A DNA stretch of 64,000 bases from Nitrospirota bacterium. Its GTDB lineage: Bacteria > Nitrospirota > Thermodesulfovibrionia > Thermodesulfovibrionales > Dissulfurispiraceae. Positions within the stretch are counted from its first letter, which is position 1, and each line of letters begins with the position of its first letter. The translations under genes were made by a program, and so were the position numbers. The stretch is taken from contig JBFMHE010000003.1 in NCBI GenBank assembly GCA_040752355.1, positions 1 through 64,000 of the forward strand, read 5' to 3'. This document shows positions 37,580 through 47,557 of this stretch, one piece after another. The notes under the pieces are model-generated. The model searched no databases and was not told the DNA's origin. It saw nothing but the letters and a program-made list of their open reading frames with translations.

Positions 37580-38997
37580 GTAGCGAAATTTCCCCTCACG
37601 TTTGGCTTCCTGAACCCAAGTTGGCCTTCCATCCGGACCGCCAATCAGACCAAGACATTCACCCTCTTCGCGGGCTGTTGAGATTCGGTCCACACTCAAG
37701 TGGTCTGGTGCCTGACCCAATCAGGGTCGCCACAATAGCCCCAGCTGACGAGGGGCATCACCTTTACAGTTTCATGAGAGAACTCAAGGTGGTAGCAAAA
37801 GCAACCGAGCGTGTCGACTATCTTCCAGAGTGGCCCGGTTTTCATAGAGTTTTCGGCCTCCATATGCGTAGCGCTGGTGCAGGCTGCCATATAGAACTCG
37901 ACAAAGAGCTTGAGGTCGAATTGCGTGCCTCCTCAACGCCACACATAGTACTGGCTGACCGCTTAATCCGTACGATCCAAGGACTGGAAGCTCAACGCGA
38001 CAAATTTGATGTGCTGTTTATCTACATTCCCAAGCGTTGGATGCCCGCCTTCACAGGAGGCCCGGGTGAGGATTTCGATCTGCACGACCACCTGAAAGCC
38101 GCCACCGCTACACGTCGACTCCCCGTCCAGCTGGTGCGTGAGGATAAGGCTTTGGCTTACCCACACCGCGCCAGCGTTATGTGGCGTATTGGGCTGGCGC
38201 TCTATACAAAAGCCGGTGGTGTGCCCTGGAAGCTGGCTGATGTCGATCCTGAAACAGCCTACATAGGTATCTCTTACGCTGTACGCCCACCTGATTCGGA
38301 GCGACCGCGCTTTGTGACCTGCTGCAGTCAGGTCTTTGATGCTGAGGGATCGGGTCTGGAGTTCATCGCTTATGACACTCATGAGGTAGAAGTACAGCGA
38401 GAAAATCCCTTCCTCTCACGAACAGAGATGTTCCGTGTCATGACACGCTCTATGGACCTTTACCGTCGACGGCACGCGGGCCGCTCTCCCCGGCGTGTGA
38501 TGGTGCACAAAACCACCGAATTCAAAAAAGACGAGATTGACGGTTGCATGGAGGCTCTTCACCTCTGCGAGGCCGTCGACTTGGTGCAAATTGTCGAAGA
38601 CGTTGGATGGCGCGGCGTCCGGGTCGACCTTGACACTGGCACAGAGAGAGGCAAACCTGCTCCTTTTCCCGTCTCACGAGGTACTCTTGTTGGCTTAGGT
38701 CCGCGTGAAGCATTACTGTGGACACACGGTGATGTGCGCGGCATCAGTGATCGCAGGGCATATTTTCAGGGGGCTCGAAGTACTCCGCGGCCAGTGCGCT
38801 TGGTGCGACACGCTGGCCATGGCCCATGGGATGAAACAGCACGCGCGATCCTTGCGCTTTCGAAGATGGACTGGAACAACGATGCCTTGTATGACCCACT
38901 ACCTGTAACAATCGGGTACGCGAAGGTGCTTGCACGAGTTGTTAAGCGTATGCGCGGCTTGGGTAGCGCGCCTTACCAATTCCGCTTTTTCATGTAG
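37576..38997 (+). CDS. Short prokaryotic Argonaute (MID-PIWI) with inactive PIWI
   Basis: 473 residues, the size of short pAgo proteins that lack N and PAZ domains. A MID-type region (DVLFIYIPKRWMP, FDLHDHLKAAT, RRLPVQLVRED) precedes a PIWI domain with AYIGISYAV, RRVMVHKTTEFKKDE and TPRPVRLVRHAG. The first catalytic Asp of active Argonautes is replaced by Ser233, so it guides rather than cuts. It forms a heterodimer with the upstream SIR2-APAZ protein. Confidence 0.9.
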   Translation: MSSEISPHVWLPEPKLAFHPDRQSDQDIHPLRGLLRFGPHSSGLVPDPIRVATIAPADEGHHLYSFMRELKVVAKATERVDYLPEWPGFHRVFGLHMRSAGAGCHIELDKELEVELRASSTPHIVLADRLIRTIQGLEAQRDKFDVLFIYIPKRWMPAFTGGPGEDFDLHDHLKAATATRRLPVQLVREDKALAYPHRASVMWRIGLALYTKAGGVPWKLADVDPETAYIGISYAVRPPDSERPRFVTCCSQVFDAEGSGLEFIAYDTHEVEVQRENPFLSRTEMFRVMTRSMDLYRRRHAGRSPRRVMVHKTTEFKKDEIDGCMEALHLCEAVDLVQIVEDVGWRGVRVDLDTGTERGKPAPFPVSRGTLVGLGPREALLWTHGDVRGISDRRAYFQGARSTPRPVRLVRHAGHGPWDETARAILALSKMDWNNDALYDPLPVTIGYAKVLARVVKRMRGLGSAPYQFRFFM

Positions 38998-39179
38998 ACA
39001 GGGAAGATGTTCGATAAAAGACTTAAAAGAGGCGGAACTCCACTGTATCTATTTTGTATCTTTTTTGCGGTAGTTAAGGGTATTTACCGGTAAGTATCTA
39101 TGACGCCAAACGGTACTATTTTACTTAATAATCAATGGTATTAATTGAAAATAGAGGAAAAGCCTAAACCTTCAAAATG

Positions 39180-39221
39180 GGATTTTGAGTCCGCCGCGTC
39201 TGCCATTCCGCCACACCGGCA
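39180..39221. repeat. Right attachment repeat (attR), second copy of the tRNA-Leu 5' half
   Basis: 42 bp identical to 24358-24399 apart from one base. It lies 4 bp from the CDF gene stop, so before insertion the tRNA gene stood directly after that gene. The rest of 38998-39179 is AT-rich and holds nothing else I can identify. Confidence 0.88.
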
Positions 39222-39225
39222 GCGG

Positions 39226-41287
<2,062 letters not shown>

Positions 41288-41369
41288 TTAATTATAACCG
41301 CAATGCCTCGTTCATGCAGGATGCACTGCAGCTGTCACGTGCCCGCCCCTGATCACGCGAGGCGTGCAG

Positions 41370-43352
41370 TTAAAGGGCGGGCAGATGGATCGTGAACTGC
41401 GTGCCTCTGCCGACCGTGCTTTCGACGGCAATGTGGCCGTTGTGCGACTTCACGATGGCATGCACCGTCGCGAGTCCGAGCCCGGTCCCCTTATCAACGG
41501 GCTTGGTGGTAAAGAAGGGCTCGAAGATATGGCTCAGCACCTCTTTGTCGATGCCCGTACCGGTATCGGCGATCATAATGGTAACATATCTTCCCGGCGG
41601 GAGGTAGGGATAGCGGGGGTCCTTGTCCGCGATGAGGAGCTCGAAGGTCGTGACGGCCAGCCTCCCCCCTTCGGGCATGGCGTCCCTGCCGTTGATGCAG
41701 ATATTCAGAACAGCCTGTTCGATCTGGGACGCATCTCCCCGGACCGGCGAGAGATGCTCCGCGAGCCCGGTGACAATCTCGATGTTCTTGGGAAAGGTGT
41801 TGCTGAGGAGCTGTTCGAGGTCGGCGATGATTGTATTGACCGCTACGGGCCCCGCGGCGTCTTCTCCCAGCGCCTTTCCCTTCGCCAGCTTGCTCAATTC
41901 GCGCGCGAGATTGCTCGCCCGTTCGGAGGCGCGTTCTATCGACTCCATATGCCGGAGCAGCGCCTCGAGCGCTTCCCCTCCGATCGCCTCGTCCCTTTCC
42001 CGCGCCTCCCGCAGCTGCATGCTCACGAAGGAGGCGTAGCCGAGGACGCCGACGAGCATGTTGTTGAAGTTGTGCGCCACGCCGCTGACCAGGACATTGA
42101 TGCTCTTCAGCCGCTGCTCCTGCAGGATCTGCTCCATGAGCCGCTCCTCTTCCCGCTCTTTTTCGAGGATCTCGAATTCCGCAGCGACTATCTGGCCGAT
42201 GGTCTTGAGCACATTGATATCCGACTCGGAGAACTCCCGCCGCGGCCCCGAAGCATTGACGACGCCGATGACCTCGTCTTTCCGGTCGAACACGGGGAAC
42301 CCTATATAGGACTCCGCCTGTGACGCCCTCAGGCCCGCTGCATCGGGGAACATCCTGAAGGCGTCCCGCTCTACGATCACCAGCTGCCTCTTTGCGCAGA
42401 CCCCTTCACAGGGGGTTCCCTTGAGGGAGATCGTCATGTCCCTCCTGAGCGCGCCGTCGAGATACTGCGCCACGATATGGGCGTCCGCGCCGTTGTTGTT
42501 CACGGTGGCGATGAGGGAGCTCATGCCGAACATCTTGCCTATGGTGGTTGCGATCTCGCCGAAAAACTCGTCCCCTCTCCTGGTGACCGCGATCTGATAG
42601 ATATGGTTGATCCAGCGCGTCTTTTCTTCCAGCGCTGCCACGATCCCTCCGATCCTGCTGCTGATGAAGGCGAGCTCCCTGATCGGTCCCTTGTAGACAG
42701 GGAGCTCCCCGCGCTCGAGGGGCGCGATGATGTCGTTAACCGGGCGCGCAATGGTCCTGTTCAGGTAGGAGAGGAGCAGTATCGTGGCCAGGAACAGCAC
42801 GCCCCCGGTAACCCCGTGGGCGATCTTGACGTCCCGGAGCAGCGCGGCATGCGCGGCAGCGTCCTTGATGAGGAGAATATCCCACTGCCAGGGCTCGAAC
42901 GGTATCTTGTAAAGATAATATTGCCTTCCCTCATGCCGGATCAGCGAAAAGGTGTTCTCTTGTATCGTTTTCCGCGCCGCATCGGATAACGAGGGGTACG
43001 TCTCGCAATCGCAGATGAGCTCTCTCCCTCCCTCGAGAACGATCCCCTTGAGATTGTTCTGAAGCATGAAGCCGCCGATCGTCTCTGCAACCATCGCCTT
43101 TTTGGCCTTTACCGCACGGAGGTCGGCTGTCATGCCCTCCTCGATGAGCTCATGGAGGCCCTTATCGCAGATGCTGTAGATGGCACGCGACAGCTCCAGG
43201 AGGGACTCTTTTATCTGGCGGTCGGCAAAATCGGAAACGGAGCGGAGGATGACGACGTAGAGGCCGAATCCCATCACGCCAACGACGGCGGTCACCGGGA
43301 CTATGATCCTGAAGGCGAGGCTATTGACGATCCTATGGCGGTATGCAGTCAT
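41370..43352 (-). CDS. Membrane sensor histidine kinase with GAF domain
   Basis: 660 residues. Membrane helices at about 13-32 and 185-205 flank an extracytoplasmic sensor region. A GAF-like domain (about 245-400, with IGFPVFDRKDEVIGVVNASG) precedes the kinase. The H box SGVAHNFNNML has phospho-acceptor H427; the N box is NICINGRDAMPEGG, then DTGTGIDKEVLSHIFEPFFTTK and GTGLGLATVHAIVKSHNG. The extracytoplasmic loop has a Cys pair (ELICDCE) that could bind a ligand or metal. No response regulator is beside it, so the partner is unknown. Confidence 0.9.
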   Translation of the reverse strand: MTAYRHRIVNSLAFRIIVPVTAVVGVMGFGLYVVILRSVSDFADRQIKESLLELSRAIYSICDKGLHELIEEGMTADLRAVKAKKAMVAETIGGFMLQNNLKGIVLEGGRELICDCETYPSLSDAARKTIQENTFSLIRHEGRQYYLYKIPFEPWQWDILLIKDAAAHAALLRDVKIAHGVTGGVLFLATILLLSYLNRTIARPVNDIIAPLERGELPVYKGPIRELAFISSRIGGIVAALEEKTRWINHIYQIAVTRRGDEFFGEIATTIGKMFGMSSLIATVNNNGADAHIVAQYLDGALRRDMTISLKGTPCEGVCAKRQLVIVERDAFRMFPDAAGLRASQAESYIGFPVFDRKDEVIGVVNASGPRREFSESDINVLKTIGQIVAAEFEILEKEREEERLMEQILQEQRLKSINVLVSGVAHNFNNMLVGVLGYASFVSMQLREARERDEAIGGEALEALLRHMESIERASERASNLARELSKLAKGKALGEDAAGPVAVNTIIADLEQLLSNTFPKNIEIVTGLAEHLSPVRGDASQIEQAVLNICINGRDAMPEGGRLAVTTFELLIADKDPRYPYLPPGRYVTIMIADTGTGIDKEVLSHIFEPFFTTKPVDKGTGLGLATVHAIVKSHNGHIAVESTVGRGTQFTIHLPAL

Positions 43353-43535
43353 TTGAAGGGATGCTGGGCATCAGGTACAAAGAATGCTATAATTAGGAAA
43401 ACGAACAAAGCTGCCATGACAGCGGTTCCGGTCATGGCCCCTAGTATACCAGATTTTTCTTAACAATCAGTTCACAGGCATTTCACAGTAAAAGGACAAC
43501 AAAATCAGCTAATTTAGAAACTTCCAATTTTTTCC

Positions 43536-43564
43536 TTGACTCGTACAAGATATTGTGGTTTAAT
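43536..43564 (+). promoter_or_regulatory. Sigma-70-type promoter of nrdJ
   Basis: TTGACT (43536-43541), 17 nt, then TTTAAT (43559-43564), 82 bp before the chosen start. It overlaps a candidate NrdR box. Confidence 0.65.
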
Positions 43565-43590
43565 TCCAGTCGTTATACAAAATAGCGGCC
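43543..43590 (+). promoter_or_regulatory. Candidate tandem NrdR boxes
   Basis: gtacaagatattgtgg (43543-43558) matches the NrdR consensus acaCwAtATaTwGtgt at 11 of the 13 central positions. A weaker copy, atacaaaatagcggcc (43575-43590), starts 32 bp later, the spacing normally seen between paired NrdR boxes. The first box overlaps the promoter spacer, a usual place for this ribonucleotide-reductase repressor. The second half of box two is poor, so only the first box is firm. Confidence 0.55.
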
Positions 43591-43646
43591 TGTTCAAGAA
43601 CGCTGCATCAGTTATTGAGGGGTTAAAATCTTATCAGGGGGACTCT

Positions 43647-45890
43647 ATGGAAGAGACGTCAAAGAATGTTTTACACCTTACCGCGAATGCAAAGACGGTA
43701 CTCGAGAAGCGCTACTTGAAGAGAAATGAAGACGGGGCCGTTACAGAGACCCCTGAGGAGCTGTTCCGCAGGGTCTCCCGTTGCATCGCTTCCGCCGACG
43801 CCCTCTACGGCAAGAGCGAGCAGGAGGTGCGGCGTACCGAAGAAGAGTTCCACGAGCTCATCACCTCGCTCGTCTTCCTCCCCAACAGCCCGACGATAAT
43901 GAACGCCGGCAGGAGGCTGGGCCAGCTCTCGGCCTGCTTCGTCCTGCCCGTAGAGGACTCCATGGAGTCGATCTTCGATGCCGTCAAGTACGCCGCCATC
44001 ATTCATAAGTCGGGCGGCGGCACCGGATTCAGCTTCTCCCGGCTGCGGCCCAGGGGCGACGTGGTCGGCTCCACCAAAGGCATCTCCTCGGGCCCCATCT
44101 CCTTCATGACCGCCTTCGACACCGCCACCGAGGCGGTGAAGCAGGGCGGCACCAGGCGGGGCGCCAACATGGGCATCCTGCGGGTCGATCACCCTGATAT
44201 CCTCAACTTCATCACCTGCAAGGACCACAACCACCGCCTCAACAACTTCAACATTTCGGTCGGCCTCACCGAGGACTTCATGAAGGCGGTCGAGGAAGAC
44301 AAGGAGTACGACCTCATCAACCCGAGGACGAAGAAGGTGGCGAACAGGCTCAGGGCGCGGACCGTCTTCGACACCATCGTCAAACAGGCGTGGAAGAACG
44401 GCGAGCCGGGTATCGTCTTCCTCGATCGGATCAATGCATCGAACCCGACACCGAAGCTGGGAGACATCGAGTCGACCAATCCCTGCGGCGAGCAGCCGCT
44501 CATGCCGTACGAGTCATGCAACCTCGGCTCTATCAATCTCGCCAGGATGGCGCGCACCGGCGCCGACGGGAGCTGCGAGATCGACTGGGAGCGGCTCAGG
44601 GCGACCACCTGGAAAGCGGTGCACTTCCTGGATAACGTCATCGACGTCAATAAATATCCGCTGCAGATGATCGACGAGATGACCAAGGCCAACCGGAAGA
44701 TCGGCCTCGGGGTCATGGGATGGGCGGACATGCTCCTCCAGATGAAGATACCCTATAACTCCGACCGGGCGATCAAGCTCGCCGAAGAGGTCATGGGATT
44801 CATCCAGACCGAGGGGCGGCTCGCTTCAGGCGCCCTTGCCGAGGAGCGCGGCGTCTTCCCGAACTTCGAGCTCAGCATCTACAAAGACGAGATGCAGGTG
44901 CGGAATGCGACGGTGACGACCATCGCGCCCACGGGCAGCCTCTCGATCATCGCCGGGTGCTCGTCGGGCATCGAGCCCCTCTTTGCCGTGTCGTTCGTGC
45001 GGAACGTCATGGAGGGGACGAAGCTCATCGAGGTCAACCCCCATTTCGAGAGGGTGGCGAAAGAGCGCGGGCTCTGGAACAGGGAGCTCATGGAGCGCAT
45101 CGCCGAGACCGGCTCGGTCAAGGACATAAAGGAGATACCCGAGGAGGTGCGGGAGGTCTTCGTCACGGCGCACGACATCACGCCGATCGACCATATCAGG
45201 ATGCAGGCGGCGTTCCAGAAGTACATCGATAACGCGGTGTCGAAGACCGTGAACTTCTGCCGCACCGCGACCACCAAGGATGTGGAGGACGTCTACATGC
45301 TCGCCTACAAGAAGGCCTGCAAAGGGGTGACGGTCTACCGCGACGGGTCGCGCGAGGACCAGGTGCTCTCGACGAAGACCGGGAAGGAGGCCTCCGGGCA
45401 GGAGGCGGCTCCGGCAAAGATCAGCCCGAAGAAGCGGCCGGCGGTGATCAAGGGAGAGACGAGGCTGATGAAGACCGGGTGCGGCCATCTCTATGTCACG
45501 ATCAACGAGGACGAGAACGGCAGGCCCTTCGAGGTCTTCACCAATATCGGCAAGGCCGGCGGCTGCGCATCGAGCCAGGCAGAGGCGATCGGCAGGCTCA
45601 TCTCGCTCGCCCTCAGGTCCAACATCGAGCCCGAAGAGATCATCCAGCAGCTCAAGGGGATCTCGTGCCACCAGCCCTCATGGACCGAGGGCGGCAAAGT
45701 GCTCTCCTGCTCCGATGCGATCGCCAAATCGCTCGAGAAGTACAGGCATGCGGGCCACGGCAACGGCAACGGCAAGAAGAGCGACGAGGTGCTGCACCAG
45801 ATCGGCGCCTGTCCCGAGTGCGGCGGCGCGGTCGAGCACGAGGGCGGCTGCGCCATCTGCCACAACTGCGGGTTCACGAAGTGCGGATAG
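43647..45890 (+). CDS. nrdJ: Adenosylcobalamin-dependent (class II) ribonucleotide reductase
   Basis: 747 residues from ATG 43647 (cagggggac site); the upstream in-frame part overlaps the promoter. Motifs of the class II family: FLPNSPTIMNAGRRLGQLSACF (substrate and Cys region), GGGTGFSFSRLRP, GTRRGANMG, NPCGEQPLMPYESCNLGSIN (catalytic Cys and radical region), and TGSLSIIAGCSSG. The C-terminal tail CPECGGAVEHEGGC and ICHNCGFTKCG carries the Cys that regenerate the active site. It makes deoxyribonucleotides without oxygen, using B12. Confidence 0.95.
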   Translation: MEETSKNVLHLTANAKTVLEKRYLKRNEDGAVTETPEELFRRVSRCIASADALYGKSEQEVRRTEEEFHELITSLVFLPNSPTIMNAGRRLGQLSACFVLPVEDSMESIFDAVKYAAIIHKSGGGTGFSFSRLRPRGDVVGSTKGISSGPISFMTAFDTATEAVKQGGTRRGANMGILRVDHPDILNFITCKDHNHRLNNFNISVGLTEDFMKAVEEDKEYDLINPRTKKVANRLRARTVFDTIVKQAWKNGEPGIVFLDRINASNPTPKLGDIESTNPCGEQPLMPYESCNLGSINLARMARTGADGSCEIDWERLRATTWKAVHFLDNVIDVNKYPLQMIDEMTKANRKIGLGVMGWADMLLQMKIPYNSDRAIKLAEEVMGFIQTEGRLASGALAEERGVFPNFELSIYKDEMQVRNATVTTIAPTGSLSIIAGCSSGIEPLFAVSFVRNVMEGTKLIEVNPHFERVAKERGLWNRELMERIAETGSVKDIKEIPEEVREVFVTAHDITPIDHIRMQAAFQKYIDNAVSKTVNFCRTATTKDVEDVYMLAYKKACKGVTVYRDGSREDQVLSTKTGKEASGQEAAPAKISPKKRPAVIKGETRLMKTGCGHLYVTINEDENGRPFEVFTNIGKAGGCASSQAEAIGRLISLALRSNIEPEEIIQQLKGISCHQPSWTEGGKVLSCSDAIAKSLEKYRHAGHGNGNGKKSDEVLHQIGACPECGGAVEHEGGCAICHNCGFTKCG

Positions 45891-45927
45891 GCTGTTGACG
45901 GTAATTCACCACCCGGGTGCATGAACA

Positions 45928-45961
45928 GAGCCCCGAAGAGTCGAGCGACTTTTCGGGGCTC
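45928..45961 (+). terminator. Hairpin after nrdJ
   Basis: gagccccgaa pairs with ttttcggggctc around an inner agtcg-ag-cgact. It is a strong stem, 38 bp after the nrdJ stop and without a T-run, so its efficiency is uncertain. Confidence 0.55.
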
Positions 45962-45988
45962 ACGTATGACATGGTAGAATAGAAGAGT

Positions 45989-46516
45989 ATGAGCGGAGAT
46001 AACGGAAATAAACCTTTTATCCGGCCTGCGTGGGATGACTATTTCATCGAAATCGCAAAGGTCGTCTCATCGCGCTCCACCTGTCTCAGGCGGCGCTACG
46101 GCGCGGTCATCGTCAAGGACAATGTCATCGTCAGCACCGGCTACAACGGCGCGCCGCGGGGCTCGGTGAACTGCGTCGACCTCGGCAGGTGCAAACGGCG
46201 GGAGCTCAACATCCCCGCGGGAGAGCGCTACGAGCTCTGCGAGGCCGTGCACGCGGAGCAGAACGCCATCATCAACGGCTCGCCCGAGCGCATGAAGGAC
46301 GCCGTGATCTACATAGCGGGCTTCGAGGAGGACGGTTCCTTTGCCGACGGCACGCCCTGCCTCCTCTGCCGCCGCATGATCCAGAACTCGATGATCCGGC
46401 AGATCGTCTATCTCAAAAAAGACGGGACTATCGAAAAGATCGACAACGTGCTCTCCTGGCTCCACCAGGGAGTACCGCATGCAGACGCAGGGGAAGGCTC
46501 CTCGAACAAGGAGTAA
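45989..46516 (+). CDS. Deoxycytidylate deaminase family protein (ComEB-like)
   Basis: 175 residues with the zinc deaminase signature: CEAVHAEQNAI (His ligand and catalytic Glu) and GTPCLLCRRMI (two Cys ligands), plus YNGAPRGSVNC of dCMP deaminases. It converts dCMP to dUMP for thymidylate synthesis. Its place after ribonucleotide reductase fits nucleotide metabolism. Full length for the family. Confidence 0.92.
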   Translation: MSGDNGNKPFIRPAWDDYFIEIAKVVSSRSTCLRRRYGAVIVKDNVIVSTGYNGAPRGSVNCVDLGRCKRRELNIPAGERYELCEAVHAEQNAIINGSPERMKDAVIYIAGFEEDGSFADGTPCLLCRRMIQNSMIRQIVYLKKDGTIEKIDNVLSWLHQGVPHADAGEGSSNKE

Positions 46517-46720
46517 CGGGCTCCCTGCCCGCCTTTCTGTTGAGCACCGTGAAGCCGAAGTGGAGAGAGTAGTCGGCGCTCCTCGAAAAATCTCCGAGCA
46601 CAAAACCACCCCGCATTTCCAGTTGACAGCATTTTGTTTTGTCTCTATAGTTAGATGATAGTCTGCAAAATTCATTATGGGATTTTTCCCAGGGCAGCGA
46701 CAACGGTCCGGAGTGTGGTG

Positions 46721-47104
46721 ATGAATACAGAGAGAAAAGAACGGTTGACGGCCCTTCTGCTGAACAAGAAAGCGGAACTGCTCAACATCTCGAAGCGAGA
46801 CATGGGCAGCCTCATCAATGCCGAAGCGCGGAAGGCCTACGGCGCGGGGAGCGACGACGGCGACGTGGCTGCCTCGCTGCAGGTGGAGGATGTGAGCATC
46901 GGCGCGCTGAATGTGCGGAGGGACATGATACGGCAGATCGACAACGCCCTGCTGCGTCTGCGGGAGGACGAGTACGGCATCTGCAGCGACTGCGGCGAGG
47001 AGATCGAAGAGCGGCGCTTGAATGCGCTGCCGTTCGCCCTGCTCTGCCGGGATTGCCAGGAGATCAAGGAAGAGCTTGCAAAAATAGGAGAACGCCCGTC
47101 ATAG
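46721..47104 (+). CDS. DksA/TraR-type zinc-finger protein
   Basis: 127 residues from ATG 46721 (a start at 46655 has no supporting site). Residues about 5-60 form a helical region, LLLNKKAELLNISKRDMGSL, followed by DVSIGALNVRRDMIRQIDNALLRL. The C-terminal zinc finger is CSDCGEEIEERRLNALP with CRDC, the DksA four-Cys pattern. The first helix lacks the clear DxxDxA tip of DksA, so an RNA-polymerase role is likely but not certain. Confidence 0.85.
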   Translation: MNTERKERLTALLLNKKAELLNISKRDMGSLINAEARKAYGAGSDDGDVAASLQVEDVSIGALNVRRDMIRQIDNALLRLREDEYGICSDCGEEIEERRLNALPFALLCRDCQEIKEELAKIGERPS

Positions 47105-47141
47105 AGGAGCGCTGCGCTGTTTTGCTTCGCGCGCTGAGCAT

Positions 47142-47176
47142 AAAAAAGAGACGGTGGGCCACGGGCCACCGTCTCT
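47142..47176 (-). terminator. Hairpin downstream of the DksA-like gene
   Basis: gagacggtgggcc / ggccaccgtctc stem with an A-run on the left and no T-run on the right; it looks best as a terminator on the minus strand. The rest of 47105-47323 has a tttacaat patch near 47308 as a possible -10 for the next genes. Confidence 0.5.
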
Positions 47177-47323
47177 CCGGTCACAACCGCCAGCAGAGCA
47201 GCTTGCTGCAGTCTTTTCAGCCGGCTGATCTCGGCATTCCTCCGGCCGGTGATCGCTTTCCGGGGGCCGTATTTATACTGGGCATCGGGAAAAAGCAGCG
47301 ACAAATAGTTTACAATAGCCCTC

Positions 47324-47557
47324 ATGAAGGCAAAGAAGAACCTCATCGTCCCCTATTCCGCCATCCCCGCCCTCGTCCGCACTGATATCAACGATAGAGA
47401 TGAAAAACAGGCATGGGAGCTTTTTGTCTCCCGGCCGGATAAATTCTACAGCTTTACCGGCTGCACGAGTTTCGCCGTGATGAAGAGGTTGAAGATCGTG
47501 AAGTGCCTTTCGCTCGACCGCCATTTCAAGCAGGAAGGCTTCGAAGAGGCAGTATGA
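47324..47557 (+). pseudogene. PIN-domain toxin remnant
   Basis: 77 codons. The second half (DEKQAWELFVSRPDKFYSFT, then GCTSFAVMKRLKIVKCLSLDRHFKQEGF) is the conserved C-terminal part of PIN-domain proteins (SFTDCTSF, DrHF). The N-terminal Asp motif and the middle of the domain are gone, as the first 20 codons are unrelated. It is therefore probably inactive. Its end overlaps the rmuC start by 4 bp, which keeps the fragment in place. Confidence 0.65.
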
